This document shows positions 47,440 through 58,503 of a stretch of DNA of 64,000 bases, one piece after another. The DNA comes from Pseudomonas fragi (GTDB taxonomy: Bacteria; Pseudomonadota; Gammaproteobacteria; Pseudomonadales; Pseudomonadaceae), in NCBI RefSeq assembly GCF_025426255.1, contig NZ_CP104861.1:3782001-3846000 (forward strand), written 5' to 3'. Position 1 is the stretch's first letter. Every line of letters starts with the position of its first letter. A model generated the notes under the pieces. It searched no databases, was not told where the DNA came from, and saw only the letters and a program-made list of their open reading frames with translations. A program made the translations under genes and the position numbers.

Positions 47440-47925
47440 TCAGTCGCGGAAGTTATTAAACTGCAAAGGCATGTCGAAGGTTTTGGCACGCAACGCAGCA
47501 ATCGCGTCTTGCAGGTCATCACGCTTCTTGCCGGTGATGCGCACTTGCTCGCCCTGAATGGCAGCCTGAACCTTGAGCTTGGCGTCCTTGACGTGAGCAA
47601 CGATCTTCTTCGCCAGCTCTTTATCAATACCTTCCTTGAGCACGGCTTCCTGCTTCATCAACTTGCCTGAAGCATAAGCATCCTTGACCTCAAGGCACTG
47701 AACGTCGATCTTGCGCTTGACCAGGGCCAGCTTAAGGATCTCGATCATTGCTTCGAGCTGAAAGTCAGCCTCAGCCGTCAAGTTAACCGTCAGGTCCTTC
47801 TCCTTGAACTCGAAAGTGCCCTTGCCCTTGAGGTCATAACGGCGGTCCAGTTCCTTGACGGCGTTTTCGACGGCGTTGGTGACTTCGTGCTTGTCCAGTT
47901 CGGATACCACGTCGAACGACGGCAT
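47440..47925 (-). CDS. yajQ: YajQ family nucleotide-binding protein
   Basis: A 161-residue two-domain protein ([29 protein letters not shown] [19 protein letters not shown]; ending [12 protein letters not shown]...FNNFRD). Homologs bind cyclic di-GMP in Xanthomonas and Pseudomonas and GTP or tRNA in E. coli. GGAGAAAAT lies before the ATG at 47925. Divergent from panE. Confidence 0.95.
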   Translation of the reverse strand: MPSFDVVSELDKHEVTNAVENAVKELDRRYDLKGKGTFEFKEKDLTVNLTAEADFQLEAMIEILKLALVKRKIDVQCLEVKDAYASGKLMKQEAVLKEGIDKELAKKIVAHVKDAKLKVQAAIQGEQVRITGKKRDDLQDAIAALRAKTFDMPLQFNNFRD

Positions 47926-48008
47926 GTAATTTTCTCCAATAATAAAGGGCGCGCTCAACACAGATGGAGCACGCCTGACCTGACAGTTAAAATGCGCGGG
48001 CATTATAG

Positions 48009-49007
<999 letters not shown>

Positions 49008-49053
49008 GCCCCGCGCTACCCTGCCAGCTTGTTCTTCTTTTAGCGGCCATCCC

Positions 49054-51090
49054 ATGCCCTTGCGCCAGCGCCTTGAAAACCTCCCGGTAGGCCAGAAGTT
49101 GCTGGCCGCCCTCCTCGCGTTACTGGCAACTGTGTTGCTGGTGGCCAATTTGACGTTTATCAGCGTGGCGTACTGGATCTCCCACGAGAGCACCGCACCA
49201 CAAGCCTTGCAGACACTGGGGCAGTTAAGCGCCAACCCCGACCTGATCGTTCAGGCTCTGGACTCGCCAGAAAATGCCAAGGCCCTGCTCAATGAAATCG
49301 GCAGCTATGCCCCCCTGCGCGCCGCAGCAATTTACGACAGCGCTGGCAATCTGCTGGTGCAATTGCAGCATGGCGAGCACCTTCCACTCCCGGAACACTA
49401 TCGCCAAATTGAAGCCTGGAGCCTGACCGAACTGCGCAGCCATCAGGTCACACGCCTGCACCACGGCGACCAGCCGCCCGGGCATTTGCTGTTGATCGCC
49501 AGCAGCGAACTGCCCATGGCCTTCTACACTGGCACCCTGACCGCCAGCCTGGGCATTCTGGTGTTCAGCATTTTGCTGTGGTTCGTAGTGGCACGACAGA
49601 TCAAACGCCTGATCACCCAACCCATTCACCGCCTGGAAGAGCTGTCCCGCCAGGTCACGCGCGAAGAGAATTACTCACTACGCGCAGCGCCGGGAAACGA
49701 CGACGAAATCGGTAGCCTGGCCAAAGCATTCAACACCATGTTGTCGCGAATTGAAGTGCGTGATCAGGAGCTCAAACGCGCCAGGGATGAAGCCCGGGAG
49801 GCTTACGATCAAGCTCAGGCGCTGGCCGAGGAAACCCGCAACACCAACCGCAAGCTTGAGCTTGAGGTACAGGTGCGCAGCAAAATAGAGAAAAAACTCA
49901 CCGGCTTTCAGAACTACCTCAACTGCATCATCGACTCCATGCCTTCAGCCCTGATCGCTCTGGACGAGCAACTCTATGTCACGCAATGGAATCAGGAAGC
50001 CAGCGCCCTCTCCGGCACTCAGCTGGATGAAGCCATGAACAAGCCCATTTACCTGGCCTTTGAGCCTCTGAAGCCGTTCCTGCCACAACTCAAAGACACC
50101 ATAGAACAGCACAGCGTCGTAAAAATTGAACGCGTCACCTGGGGCCAGGGCGAAGACGCTCGCCACTATGCCCTGACCTTCTACCCGCTGATGGGTGGTG
50201 GTGGGCGCGGCGTAGTGATCCGCATCGATGACATTACCCAGCGCCTGTCGCTGGAAGACATGATGGTGCAATCAGAAAAGATGCTGTCTGTTGGCGGACT
50301 GGCTGCAGGCATGGCTCACGAAATCAACAACCCACTAGGCGCCATTCTGCATAACGTACAGAACATTCGCCGACGCTTATCGAGCGATCTGCCAAAGAAC
50401 GTCGAACAAGCCGAACAGACCGGCATTGACCTGAATATCGTCAATGAATATCTGCAGGCACGTGAAGTTCCCAAGCTGCTGGACGGCATTCAGCAAGCTG
50501 GCGCACGGGCGGCGAAAATCGTCACCCACATGCTCAGCTTCAGCCGACGCAGCAATCGCCAAATGAGCCCCTGTGATTTATCGGCACTTATTGACCAGGC
50601 GCTGGACATTGCCAGCAATGATTTCGATTTGGCCATCGGTTTTGACTTTATGGGGCAAGCGATCGTCCGGCAGTTCGATCCACAGCTTGGCCCGGTGCCC
50701 GGCATCCCCAACGAGTTGGAGCAAGTGCTGCTCAACCTGTTGAAGAACGCAGCCCAGGCAATTCATCAACGCACCGACAAAAGCGAGCCAGGGCGCATCA
50801 CCCTGCGCACCAAACTGAACCCGCCGTGGGCCGAAATCCAGGTCGAAGACAACGGAGTCGGAATGCCCGAGCCTGTGCGCAAACGGATTTTCGAACCCTT
50901 TTTCACTACCAAGGAAGTTGGCCAGGGCACTGGCCTAGGCTTATCCGTGTCGTACTTCATCATTACCAATAACCACAAGGGCCAAATGGAAGTGAATTCA
51001 ACCTTGGGCCAGGGTACCTGCTTCACCCTGCGCTTACCCTTGGCTGGTAACCTGATGGCCTCCCCCGAATCAACCATGGTGGAACTGTAA
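49054..51090 (+). CDS. membrane sensor histidine kinase (HAMP-PAS-HisKA-HATPase)
   Basis: A 678-residue kinase. TM1 is at 17-40 and TM2 at 160-180, with a periplasmic sensor of about 120 residues between them. HAMP spans 182-235, a coiled coil 236-285, PAS 285-400, and HisKA has phospho-acceptor H422 (AAGMAHEINNPLGA). The HATPase domain contains the N box (LLNLLKNAAQA), G1 (VEDNGVGMP), F box (FEPFFTTK) and G2 (GQGTGLGLS). No response regulator gene is adjacent, so its partner is elsewhere. From memory it matches PA4398 by position after panE. Ligand unknown. Confidence 0.93.
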   Translation: MPLRQRLENLPVGQKLLAALLALLATVLLVANLTFISVAYWISHESTAPQALQTLGQLSANPDLIVQALDSPENAKALLNEIGSYAPLRAAAIYDSAGNLLVQLQHGEHLPLPEHYRQIEAWSLTELRSHQVTRLHHGDQPPGHLLLIASSELPMAFYTGTLTASLGILVFSILLWFVVARQIKRLITQPIHRLEELSRQVTREENYSLRAAPGNDDEIGSLAKAFNTMLSRIEVRDQELKRARDEAREAYDQAQALAEETRNTNRKLELEVQVRSKIEKKLTGFQNYLNCIIDSMPSALIALDEQLYVTQWNQEASALSGTQLDEAMNKPIYLAFEPLKPFLPQLKDTIEQHSVVKIERVTWGQGEDARHYALTFYPLMGGGGRGVVIRIDDITQRLSLEDMMVQSEKMLSVGGLAAGMAHEINNPLGAILHNVQNIRRRLSSDLPKNVEQAEQTGIDLNIVNEYLQAREVPKLLDGIQQAGARAAKIVTHMLSFSRRSNRQMSPCDLSALIDQALDIASNDFDLAIGFDFMGQAIVRQFDPQLGPVPGIPNELEQVLLNLLKNAAQAIHQRTDKSEPGRITLRTKLNPPWAEIQVEDNGVGMPEPVRKRIFEPFFTTKEVGQGTGLGLSVSYFIITNNHKGQMEVNSTLGQGTCFTLRLPLAGNLMASPESTMVEL

Positions 51091-51091
51091 T

Positions 51092-51673
51092 ATGGGCTTT
51101 CGCTTATCGAAAATTTACACACGCACCGGCGACAAGGGCGAAACAGGGCTTGGCGACGGCCGCCGCGTACCCAAGGACCACCCACGGATAGAAGCCATCG
51201 GTGAGGTCGATACGCTAAACAGCCAGATCGGCTTGCTCCTGGCCGCACTCACTGAACATAGCGCCGCGAATCCCGGCCTCACCGAGCTGATTGAAGTACT
51301 TGAGCCCTGCCAGCACCGGCTATTTGACCTGGGAGGCGAGTTGGCAATGCCGGTGTATCAAGCGCTCGATAACACTGAAGTCGAGCGACTTGAAAGCGCA
51401 ATTGATCGCTGGAACGAAGAACTGGGCCCGCTTGAGAATTTCATTCTGCCCGGCGGCTCGAGCCTGATTGCTCAAGCCCACGTTTGCCGCTGCCTGGCAC
51501 GAAGCGCCGAACGCCGCTGCCAGCAGCTAAATGCCATGGAGCCGCTGACAGGTGTGGGGCTGGCTTACATCAATCGCTTGTCTGACCTGCTGTTTGTCGC
51601 GGCGCGCTTGATTGCCAAGCGCCAGGGAATTGCCGAAATCCTGTGGCAGGCGGCGGCAAAGCCGAAGGCTTGA
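51092..51673 (+). CDS. cob(I)alamin adenosyltransferase, PduO type
   Basis: A 193-residue cytoplasmic enzyme transferring adenosyl from ATP to cobalamin. The N-terminal TRTGDKGETGLGDGRRVPKD is the PduO ATP-binding signature, and the RCLARSAERR and YINRLSDLLFVAAR motifs hold the C-terminal helices. It starts 1 bp after the histidine kinase stop, so the two are co-translated. It would supply adenosylcobalamin to B12-dependent enzymes. Confidence 0.95.
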   Translation: MGFRLSKIYTRTGDKGETGLGDGRRVPKDHPRIEAIGEVDTLNSQIGLLLAALTEHSAANPGLTELIEVLEPCQHRLFDLGGELAMPVYQALDNTEVERLESAIDRWNEELGPLENFILPGGSSLIAQAHVCRCLARSAERRCQQLNAMEPLTGVGLAYINRLSDLLFVAARLIAKRQGIAEILWQAAAKPKA

Positions 51674-51684
51674 TGTCGTTCATT

Positions 51685-51821
51685 TGTAGCCGATGACGAG
51701 TAGAACGAGGCTGCGTCCGACGACGCAGTAGTCGTAAAGCCGATAGACGCGGTAGATCTGAAACAGTTTTACGACTGCTGCGCAGCCGGACGCAGCCTCG
51801 TTCTACTCGTCAGCGGCTACA
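51685..51821. repeat. long REPIN hairpin (family B, TGTAGC)
   Basis: Two arms of about 54 bases (51685-51738 and the complement of 51768-51821) differ at only 5 positions and flank a 29-base loop. The arms begin TGTAGCCG and contain GACGAGTAGAACGAGGCTGC. A related but shorter copy is at 58399-58491. It lies between convergent genes. Confidence 0.9.
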
Positions 51822-51867
51822 TCAGCGGCTACGCTCCCGCGAGACCTGCAACAGGCTACAAATCACA

Positions 51868-52812
51868 TCAAACCTGCGGCCAGAACGCCCGAATCCCGGC
51901 AACGCCTTGCGCGCCAATGCTCCAGGCTTGCTGACGATCATCCGGGCCCACCCCGCCCAACAGAAACACCGGCTTGCTGAAGTTGGCGATCAATTGCTGC
52001 GCCTGTTCCCAACCCAATGGCGGCGTATCCGGGTGTGTCTGCGTCGGCAGAACCGGCGACAAGGTCACGAAGTCCACGCCCATCTGCTCGGCCAATGCCA
52101 ACTCTTCGGCGTTATGGCAGGACGCGGCCAACCAACGCTCTTTCGGCAGAGGGCGGCCTTTGGCAGCGTACTTGCGCAATTGCGCGGCGGTCAGATGCCA
52201 ACCCGCCGAAGGGAAATCCCCCAACCACTCCAGCGGCCCCTTGAGCATCAGTTGCGCCTTGCCTGCACACAGACCGGTGGCATCCACCGCCAAATCACGG
52301 TACTTGGGGTCATAACCATTGGGGGCACGCAACGAAACCAGCTTGATACCGCCCGCAATAGCCTTTTGGATACCGCGCAACAGCTCTGGCATTTCCAGAC
52401 CATCGGGGGTGATCAGGTATTGATCGGGCAAGCGGGCAGCCGCCACAATCGGCTGATTAGCCTCCGGGAACTGGTAATCCGCCAGTTCGCGCTGGCTGAC
52501 CCAAGCCAATGGCTGACCTTCTGCACCATGGGGATCACCAGCAAAAGCCGAGACTTCCCACACATCCAGTAGAACGTGCTTATCCGGGTAGTCATGCTGA
52601 ACCTTGATCAAAGGCCGGGCAGACTCAACCACAATACCCAACTCTTCTTTCAGCTCGCGCCCCAACGCAGCTTCGACCGACTCCCCGGCTTCAACCTTGC
52701 CACCGGGAAACTCCCAAAAACCGCCTTGATGCTGAGAATCAGCACGACGGGCGATCAGAATTTTGCCGTCTGCGCCTCGAATGACGGCCGCAGCCACATG
52801 AACTCGTTTCAC
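51868..52812 (-). CDS. Nudix hydrolase fused to a ThiE/TenI-like domain
   Basis: A 314-residue fusion. The N-terminal Nudix domain resembles MutT (8-oxo-dGTP diphosphatase) with a complete Nudix box at 38-60 (GKVEAGE, then RELKEELGI). From about 135 on, a TIM-barrel domain resembles thiamine phosphate synthase/TenI, with GWHLTAAQL, LAASCHNAEELALA and FVTLSPVLPT. The fusion is common in gammaproteobacteria; the C-terminal role is unclear. GTG 52812 overlaps the GST stop (GTGA), so translation is coupled. Confidence 0.9.
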   Translation of the reverse strand: MKRVHVAAAVIRGADGKILIARRADSQHQGGFWEFPGGKVEAGESVEAALGRELKEELGIVVESARPLIKVQHDYPDKHVLLDVWEVSAFAGDPHGAEGQPLAWVSQRELADYQFPEANQPIVAAARLPDQYLITPDGLEMPELLRGIQKAIAGGIKLVSLRAPNGYDPKYRDLAVDATGLCAGKAQLMLKGPLEWLGDFPSAGWHLTAAQLRKYAAKGRPLPKERWLAASCHNAEELALAEQMGVDFVTLSPVLPTQTHPDTPPLGWEQAQQLIANFSKPVFLLGGVGPDDRQQAWSIGAQGVAGIRAFWPQV

Positions 52813-53441
52813 CCTTTTACTTCCTCTAATCCGGCCTGTTGCCAGGCTTTAAACGCGGGCCATTGGTAAATGGCGTCGATATAGGCTTCATCTTCGGTCG
52901 AAAGAGCAACGTGATATGTACGAAGACGAACAGCTACCGGTGCGAAAAACGCATCTGCCACACTCAGTCGTCCGAACAGATAAGGACCGCTCTCGGTTGC
53001 CACTGCGCGGCACTCGGCCCACAGCGCACTGATTCTTTCGATATCGCTCTGTGCCTCAGCAGGCATCGGCACCAACGCCTGATCACGGCTCAAATCAAAC
53101 GGCAAATTGCCCCGCAGACCAAAAAATCCGCTGTGCATTTGCGCACACGCCGATCGAGCCTGAGCCCGAGCAGCAACATCTGCTGGCCACAACTGTGCCG
53201 CCGGGAAGCGCTCGTTCAGGTACTCCGCAATTGCCAACGAGTCAGCGATAGTCCCGTGCTCGGTCTGGAGTAACGGTACTTTTCCCGTTGCCGAATACTG
53301 CAAAATAAGTGCCCGGGTATCAGGCTGGCCCAGCCTGATCAGTTGCTCGGTATACGCAACACCCGCCAGATCCAGCGCCAGCGCGCCGCGCAGGGACCAC
53401 GAAGAGTGCAACTTGTCGCCAATGATCAGGTGAAAGCTCAT
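52809..53441 (-). CDS. glutathione S-transferase family protein
   Basis: A 210-residue protein with an N-terminal thioredoxin-like domain, the glutathione site pattern SATGKVPLLQTEHGTIADSL (cis-Pro and the Asp-Ser contact), and a C-terminal helical domain. The HSSWSLRG stretch near residue 12 and the maleylacetoacetate-isomerase-like layout suggest a detoxification or isomerase role. Overlaps the downstream Nudix gene by 4 bp; 97 bp after argJ. Confidence 0.88.
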   Translation of the reverse strand: MSFHLIIGDKLHSSWSLRGALALDLAGVAYTEQLIRLGQPDTRALILQYSATGKVPLLQTEHGTIADSLAIAEYLNERFPAAQLWPADVAARAQARSACAQMHSGFFGLRGNLPFDLSRDQALVPMPAEAQSDIERISALWAECRAVATESGPYLFGRLSVADAFFAPVAVRLRTYHVALSTEDEAYIDAIYQWPAFKAWQQAGLEEVKG

Positions 53442-53538
53442 AGATAGGCACCTTGAGAAAAGGAGGAGCTGAAGATCCGCGAGGCACCCCGGCCTGTCAG
53501 CGCAGAATCGGCTGACAGGTCCGCGATGTCGAGACGAC

Positions 53539-54756
53539 TTAGGTACGGTACTCGGCGTTGATTTTCACGTATTCATGGGACAAGTCAGTGGTCCAGATAG
53601 TCTCGCTGCATGCACCACGGCCCAACTCGATACGGATGGTGATTTCCTCACGAGCCATTACCGCCGAGCCCTGCTCTTCGGTGTAAGTGGCTGAACGCGC
53701 GCCGCCGCTGGCGATGCATACTTCACCCAGGAACACATCAATCTTGCTCACGTCCAGATCCGGCACGCCAGCACGCCCCACAGCGGCCAGGATGCGGCCC
53801 CAGTTCGGGTCAGAAGCAAACAGCGCGGTCTTGATCAGTGGCGAGTGAGCCACGGTGTAACCCACGTCCAGACACTCCTGATGGTTAGCGCCGCCATTCA
53901 CTTCAACGGTAACAAACTTGGTTGCGCCTTCACCGTCACGCACGATGGCCTGCGCCACGTCCATGCAAACGTCCAGTACTGCCTGTTTCAGCGCCGCAAA
54001 CAGCGGACCGCTGGCTTCAGTGATTTCAGGCAAGGCCGCTTTGCCGGTAGCAATCAACATGCAGCAATCGTTGGTCGACGTATCGCCATCAATGGTGATG
54101 CGGTTGAACGACTTGTTGGCGCCATCGAGCAACAGGTTCTGCAGTACTTCACGGGCAACTTTGGCGTCAGTGGCGATGTAACCCAACATGGTAGCCATGT
54201 TCGGACGGATCATTCCCGCGCCCTTGCTGATGCCGGTCACGGTGATGGTCACACCCTCGTGCTCGAACTGGCGGCTGGCACCTTTGGGCAGGGTGTCGGT
54301 GGTCATGATGCCGGTTGCGGCCTCAGCCCAGTTGTTCTCGGAGAGGTCGTCGAGAGCGGCTTGCAGTGCACCTTCGATCTTCTCGACCGGTAGCGGCTCG
54401 CCAATTACACCGGTGGAGTACGGCAAAACGGCGCTGGCATCTACACCGGCCAACTCGGCCAGTGCGGCGCAGGTACGGGTTGCCGCAAGCAGCCCCGGCT
54501 CACCGGTGCCCGCATTGGCATTGCCGGTGTTGGTCAGCAAATAGCGAACCGGGCCTTGTACGCGTTGCTTGGCCAAAATAACCGGCGCTGCGCAAAACGC
54601 GTTCAGGGTGAAAACACCGGCCACGCTGGAGCCTTCGGCGCAGCGCATAACCACCACATCCTTGCGTCCTGGACGCTTGATACCGGCAGAAGCGATACCC
54701 AGTTCAAAACCGGCCACCGGGTGCAAAACAGGCAAAGGACCAAGACCAACAGCCAT
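53539..54756 (-). CDS. argJ: bifunctional ornithine acetyltransferase / N-acetylglutamate synthase ArgJ
   Basis: A 405-residue enzyme that recycles the acetyl group in arginine synthesis. The autoproteolysis site is the family motif [14 protein letters not shown], with T189 as the nucleophilic residue at the new N-terminus of the beta chain. The C-terminal [10 protein letters not shown] is typical. It lies between secA and the GST gene on the same strand. Confidence 0.96.
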   Translation of the reverse strand: MAVGLGPLPVLHPVAGFELGIASAGIKRPGRKDVVVMRCAEGSSVAGVFTLNAFCAAPVILAKQRVQGPVRYLLTNTGNANAGTGEPGLLAATRTCAALAELAGVDASAVLPYSTGVIGEPLPVEKIEGALQAALDDLSENNWAEAATGIMTTDTLPKGASRQFEHEGVTITVTGISKGAGMIRPNMATMLGYIATDAKVAREVLQNLLLDGANKSFNRITIDGDTSTNDCCMLIATGKAALPEITEASGPLFAALKQAVLDVCMDVAQAIVRDGEGATKFVTVEVNGGANHQECLDVGYTVAHSPLIKTALFASDPNWGRILAAVGRAGVPDLDVSKIDVFLGEVCIASGGARSATYTEEQGSAVMAREEITIRIELGRGACSETIWTTDLSHEYVKINAEYRT

Positions 54757-54811
54757 GACGCGCTCCTAAATAAGTTCTGTGCGCCGCCGCAAAGGGACGG
54801 GAATTCAATGG

Positions 54812-54846
54812 TAAAACGCCGCGACGGCTAATGCCGGTCGCGGCGC
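54812..54846 (-). terminator. intrinsic terminator after secA
   Basis: On the complement CGCCGCGAC pairs with GTCGCGGCG and is followed by TTTTACC. It lies 27 bp after the secA stop. Confidence 0.85.
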
Positions 54847-54872
54847 AGGTGTATCAGCAGTTGAAACGGGCG

Positions 54873-57620
54873 TTAGTTGATTTGCCCGTGACAGTGCTTG
54901 AATTTCTTGCCCGAGCCGCAGTAGCACAGCTCGTTGCGGCCCAGCTTCTGCTCGTTACGAACAGGCTCGACCACCACATCAGCCACATCAGCGCCTTCCA
55001 GCACCTGGGCCAATGCGTCCGGCTGATCAAGGCCTGGCGCTTCGGCATGTTGGAACTGCAAGCGCGAAGCCAGATCTTCAGCTTCCTGACGCAGACGCGC
55101 CTCTTCAGCTTCCGGGTCTTCGCGACGTACCTGTACATGGGACAACACACGGATCGAATCACGCTTGATCGAATCAAGCAGCTCGGAGAACAGGTTGAAC
55201 GACTCGCGCTTGTACTCCTGCTTCGGGTTCTTCTGCGCATAACCGCGCAAGTGGATACCGTGACGCAGGTGGTCCATGGTCGACAGGTGGTCTTTCCACA
55301 GGTCATCCAGTACACGCAGAACAATTTGCTTCTCGAACGTGCGCAGCGCTTCAGGGCTCGCCTGCTCTTCTTTCTCGTTGTAAGCCGCCAGCAATTCGGT
55401 CAGCAGCTTCTCACGCAGGGTTTCTTCGTACAGGTGGTCATCTTCGTCGAGCCATTGCTGGATCGGCAGCTTCACCCCAAAACCGGTTTCGATTGCAGCT
55501 TCCAGACCTTTGACGTCCCACTGTTCCGGCAACGATTGTGGCGGGATGTGCGCGCTGACGGTGCTGTCGAGTACGTCCTTGCGGAAGTCGGCAATGGTTT
55601 CACCGATGTTGTCGGCAGCCAGCAACGTGTTACGCATGTGATAAATCACTTTACGCTGTTCGTTGTTGACGTCATCGAACTCCAGCAATTGCTTACGGAT
55701 GTCGAAGTTGCGACCTTCAACCTTGCGCTGAGCCTTTTCGATCGCGTTGGTCACCATGCGGTGCTCAATTGCTTCGCCAGACTGCATGCCCAGGGCCTTC
55801 ATGAAGTTCTTCACCCGATCAGAGGCGAAGATGCGCATCAGGCTGTCTTCCAGCGACAGATAGAAACGGCTGGAACCCGCGTCACCCTGACGACCGGCAC
55901 GACCACGCAACTGGTTATCGATACGGCGCGATTCGTGACGCTCGGAAGCGATTACATGCAGACCACCCGACTCCAGCACTTGCTGGTGACGTTTTTGCCA
56001 ATCGGCCTTGATCTGTGCGATCTGCTCCGGGGTTGGATCTTCGAGGGAGGCGACTTCCACTTCCCAGTTACCGCCCAACAGGATGTCAGTACCGCGACCC
56101 GCCATGTTGGTAGCGATGGTCAGTGCGCCTGGACGACCGGCCTGGGCAATGATTTCGGCTTCTTTTTCGTGGAACTTGGCGTTCAGAACCTTGTGCTCGA
56201 TGCCTTCCTTGTGCAACAGGTTGGACATGTGCTCGGAGGTTTCGATGGTCGCTGTACCCACCAGTACTGGACGGCCCTTGGCCATGCAATCCTTGATGTC
56301 AGCCACAATCGCCGTGTACTTCTCGTCAGCGGTGAGGAACACCAGGTCGTTGAAGTCTTTACGCGCCAGTGGCTTGTTCGGCGGGATAACCATCACCGAC
56401 AGACCATAGATCTGGTGGAATTCAAACGCTTCGGTGTCTGCAGTACCGGTCATGCCCGAGAGCTTGTTGTACAGACGGAAGTAGTTCTGGAAGGTCGTGG
56501 TAGCCAGGGTCTGGCTCTCTGCCTGAATATTCAGGCCTTCCTTCGCTTCGATAGCCTGGTGCAGGCCTTCGGACAAGCGACGACCCGGCATGGTACGCCC
56601 GGTGTGTTCGTCGACCAGCAATACCTGGCCGTCTTCAACGATGTATTCGACGTTGCGATTGAACAGCTTGTGAGCGCGCAGTGCAGCGTACACGTGGGTC
56701 AACAGCCCCAGGTTGTGCGCCGAATACAGGCTCTCGCCTTCAGCGAGCAAACCGATCTGGGTCAGCATGTCTTCAACAAACTGGTGGCCGGCTTCGTTCA
56801 GCTCAACCTGGCGAGTCTTTTCATCAATGGTGAAATGACCAGCTTTGGTAACTTCACCTTCAACTTCTTCGACGTGCAGTTCAAGACGCGGGATCAGCTT
56901 GTTGATTTCGGTGTACAGCTTGGAACTGTCTTCGGCCTGGCCGGAGATGATCAGCGGAGTACGGGCTTCGTCGATGAGGATGGAGTCGACTTCGTCGATC
57001 ACTGCGAAATTAAGCTCGCGCTGGAATTTTTCTTCCATGCTGAAAGCCATGTTGTCGCGCAGGTAATCGAAACCAAACTCGTTGTTGGTACCGTAAGTGA
57101 TGTCGGCGGCGTAGGCTTCACGCTTTTCTTGAGGCGGCTGGAACGGTGTTACAACACCTACCGTCAGGCCCAGAAATTCGTACAGCGGACGCATCCAGTT
57201 GGCATCGCGGCGAGCCAGATAGTCGTTCACGGTAATTACGTGCACGCCTTTACCAGACAGCGCATTGAGGTAAACCCCAAGGGTCGCTACCAGGGTCTTG
57301 CCTTCACCGGTGCGCATTTCAGCGATCTTGCCTTCATGCAAGGTCATGCCGCCGATCAGCTGAACATCAAAGTGGCGCATGCCCATGACACGTTTACCCG
57401 CTTCGCGGCAGACCGCAAAGGCTTCTGGCAACAGTTGGTCGAGGGTCTCACCTTTGGCTATGCGGGCCTTGAACTCTTGGGTCTTGGCGCGCAATTGCTC
57501 ATCCGTCAGAGCAACCATTTGCTCTTCGAAGGAATTGACGACCTGAACTGTCTTGAGCATGCGTTTAACTTCGCGCTCGTTCTTGCTTCCAAAAAGTTTC
57601 TTTAACAAAGGCGCAAACAT
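54873..57620 (-). CDS. secA: preprotein translocase ATPase SecA
   Basis: A 915-residue motor that drives preproteins through SecYEG. Walker A is TGEGKT (104-109), Walker [12 protein letters not shown], and the preprotein-crosslinking, helicase and scaffold domains follow. The C-terminal zinc motif [14 protein letters not shown] binds SecB. The start at 57620 ([13 protein letters not shown]) fits the family; the frame extends 18 bp upstream without a better site. Length matches pseudomonad SecA. Confidence 0.98.
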   Translation of the reverse strand: MFAPLLKKLFGSKNEREVKRMLKTVQVVNSFEEQMVALTDEQLRAKTQEFKARIAKGETLDQLLPEAFAVCREAGKRVMGMRHFDVQLIGGMTLHEGKIAEMRTGEGKTLVATLGVYLNALSGKGVHVITVNDYLARRDANWMRPLYEFLGLTVGVVTPFQPPQEKREAYAADITYGTNNEFGFDYLRDNMAFSMEEKFQRELNFAVIDEVDSILIDEARTPLIISGQAEDSSKLYTEINKLIPRLELHVEEVEGEVTKAGHFTIDEKTRQVELNEAGHQFVEDMLTQIGLLAEGESLYSAHNLGLLTHVYAALRAHKLFNRNVEYIVEDGQVLLVDEHTGRTMPGRRLSEGLHQAIEAKEGLNIQAESQTLATTTFQNYFRLYNKLSGMTGTADTEAFEFHQIYGLSVMVIPPNKPLARKDFNDLVFLTADEKYTAIVADIKDCMAKGRPVLVGTATIETSEHMSNLLHKEGIEHKVLNAKFHEKEAEIIAQAGRPGALTIATNMAGRGTDILLGGNWEVEVASLEDPTPEQIAQIKADWQKRHQQVLESGGLHVIASERHESRRIDNQLRGRAGRQGDAGSSRFYLSLEDSLMRIFASDRVKNFMKALGMQSGEAIEHRMVTNAIEKAQRKVEGRNFDIRKQLLEFDDVNNEQRKVIYHMRNTLLAADNIGETIADFRKDVLDSTVSAHIPPQSLPEQWDVKGLEAAIETGFGVKLPIQQWLDEDDHLYEETLREKLLTELLAAYNEKEEQASPEALRTFEKQIVLRVLDDLWKDHLSTMDHLRHGIHLRGYAQKNPKQEYKRESFNLFSELLDSIKRDSIRVLSHVQVRREDPEAEEARLRQEAEDLASRLQFQHAEAPGLDQPDALAQVLEGADVADVVVEPVRNEQKLGRNELCYCGSGKKFKHCHGQIN

Positions 57621-57928
57621 ATCGGCAGGATCTTCCACACATAGGGATGGAGGGCGGCCCCGAGAGTCGCCCGAGCAGCCCTGATGGCCGCATGCGAACG
57701 AGCATTCTACCCGGAAACGGCGGTGAGGAAAGTGGCGTTATTCCACGATACCGGTACTGCGTTGTAATGGGGCCTCCCTAAAATAAGGGCTTTTTGCTGA
57801 ACTTCAACCCATAAGCACCTGAAGTTACTCATTGATTTCATAAATAAATTTTGACGAGCCCGGATCCGGGCGAGTGAAACAGGAGGTTTCTGCTAAGATT
57901 GCTGCTCTGTTTTCTCAGGTGTCTGAAC
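57621..57928. promoter_or_regulatory. divergent secA / DciA-like promoter region
   Basis: A 308-bp gap. A 12-bp perfect palindrome CCCGGATCCGGG is at 57859-57870, next to TTGACG at 57851 and a TAAGAT -10-like element at 57893. No gene was seen. The promoters of both divergent genes must be here. Confidence 0.45.
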
Positions 57929-58384
57929 ATGGCATTTCGCCCACACCCAGCACGGGCACCCTCCGTTCTGCTCCGCGAGGCCAAGCCCCTAAAAGCCATT
58001 TTTGGCCATGCAAAGCGTCTGGCACACCTGCAACGTCTGCTTGAAAGCCAGCTCCAGCCAGCTGCACGCGAGCATTGCCACGTCGCTTCATGGCGTGAAG
58101 GCAGCTTGTTGCTGATCGTGACTGACGGTCACTGGGCCACTCGCCTGCGTTATCAGCAAAAACGCCTGTTGCGCCAATTACAGGTATTTGACGAGTTTGC
58201 CAGCCTGACCCGGATTTTATTCAAGGTGCAGCCGCCTACGGTGCAGGCCAAGGTCGTGGGGCATACTCTGGATTTATCCGTCGATGCAGCCCAGACCATT
58301 CAGGCAACGGCCGACGGCATTACCGACCCGGCCTTGCGCGCCGCCCTTGAGCGCCTGGCGAGTCACGCCAAACCAAAACCCTGA
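57929..58384 (+). CDS. DciA-like (DUF721) protein
   Basis: A 151-residue protein. The core (AKRLAHLQRLLESQL, HCHVASWREGSLLLIV and the WATRLRYQQKRLLRQL helix) matches the DUF721/DciA pattern. DciA loads replicative helicase DnaB in bacteria lacking DnaC. From memory a DUF721 gene lies at the same place next to secA in P. aeruginosa. The start at ATG 57929 is weakly supported by CAGG upstream. Assignment of DciA function is inference. Confidence 0.75.
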   Translation: MAFRPHPARAPSVLLREAKPLKAIFGHAKRLAHLQRLLESQLQPAAREHCHVASWREGSLLLIVTDGHWATRLRYQQKRLLRQLQVFDEFASLTRILFKVQPPTVQAKVVGHTLDLSVDAAQTIQATADGITDPALRAALERLASHAKPKP

Positions 58385-58398
58385 CAACCCCGAACACC

Positions 58399-58491
58399 TG
58401 TAGCTGCTGCCGAAGGCTGCGACAAGTTCCGCAGGACCTCCAAAAAGCATGACTGCTGCGCAGCCAATCACAGCCTGCGACAGCGGCTACA
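58399..58491. repeat. REPIN, family B (TGTAGC), shorter copy
   Basis: TGTAGCTGCTGCCGAAGGCTGC at the left pairs partly with the complement of GCAGCCTGCGACAGCGGCTACA at the right. It lies between convergent genes. The right arm's GACTGCTGCGCAGCC stretch is also present in the larger copy at 51685. Confidence 0.7.
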
Positions 58492-58503
58492 TATCCATTG
58501 TCC

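Noticed and set aside
53493..53519. CCTGTCAGC/GCTGACAGG hairpin between argJ and the GST gene.
   Set aside because: No T-run on the transcribed strand, and the genes look co-transcribed, so a terminator call is not supported.
54831..57605. A very long open frame on the strand opposite secA (over 900 codons).
   Set aside because: It mirrors the codon pattern of secA, has no ribosome-binding site or family features, and secA is unambiguous on the other strand.
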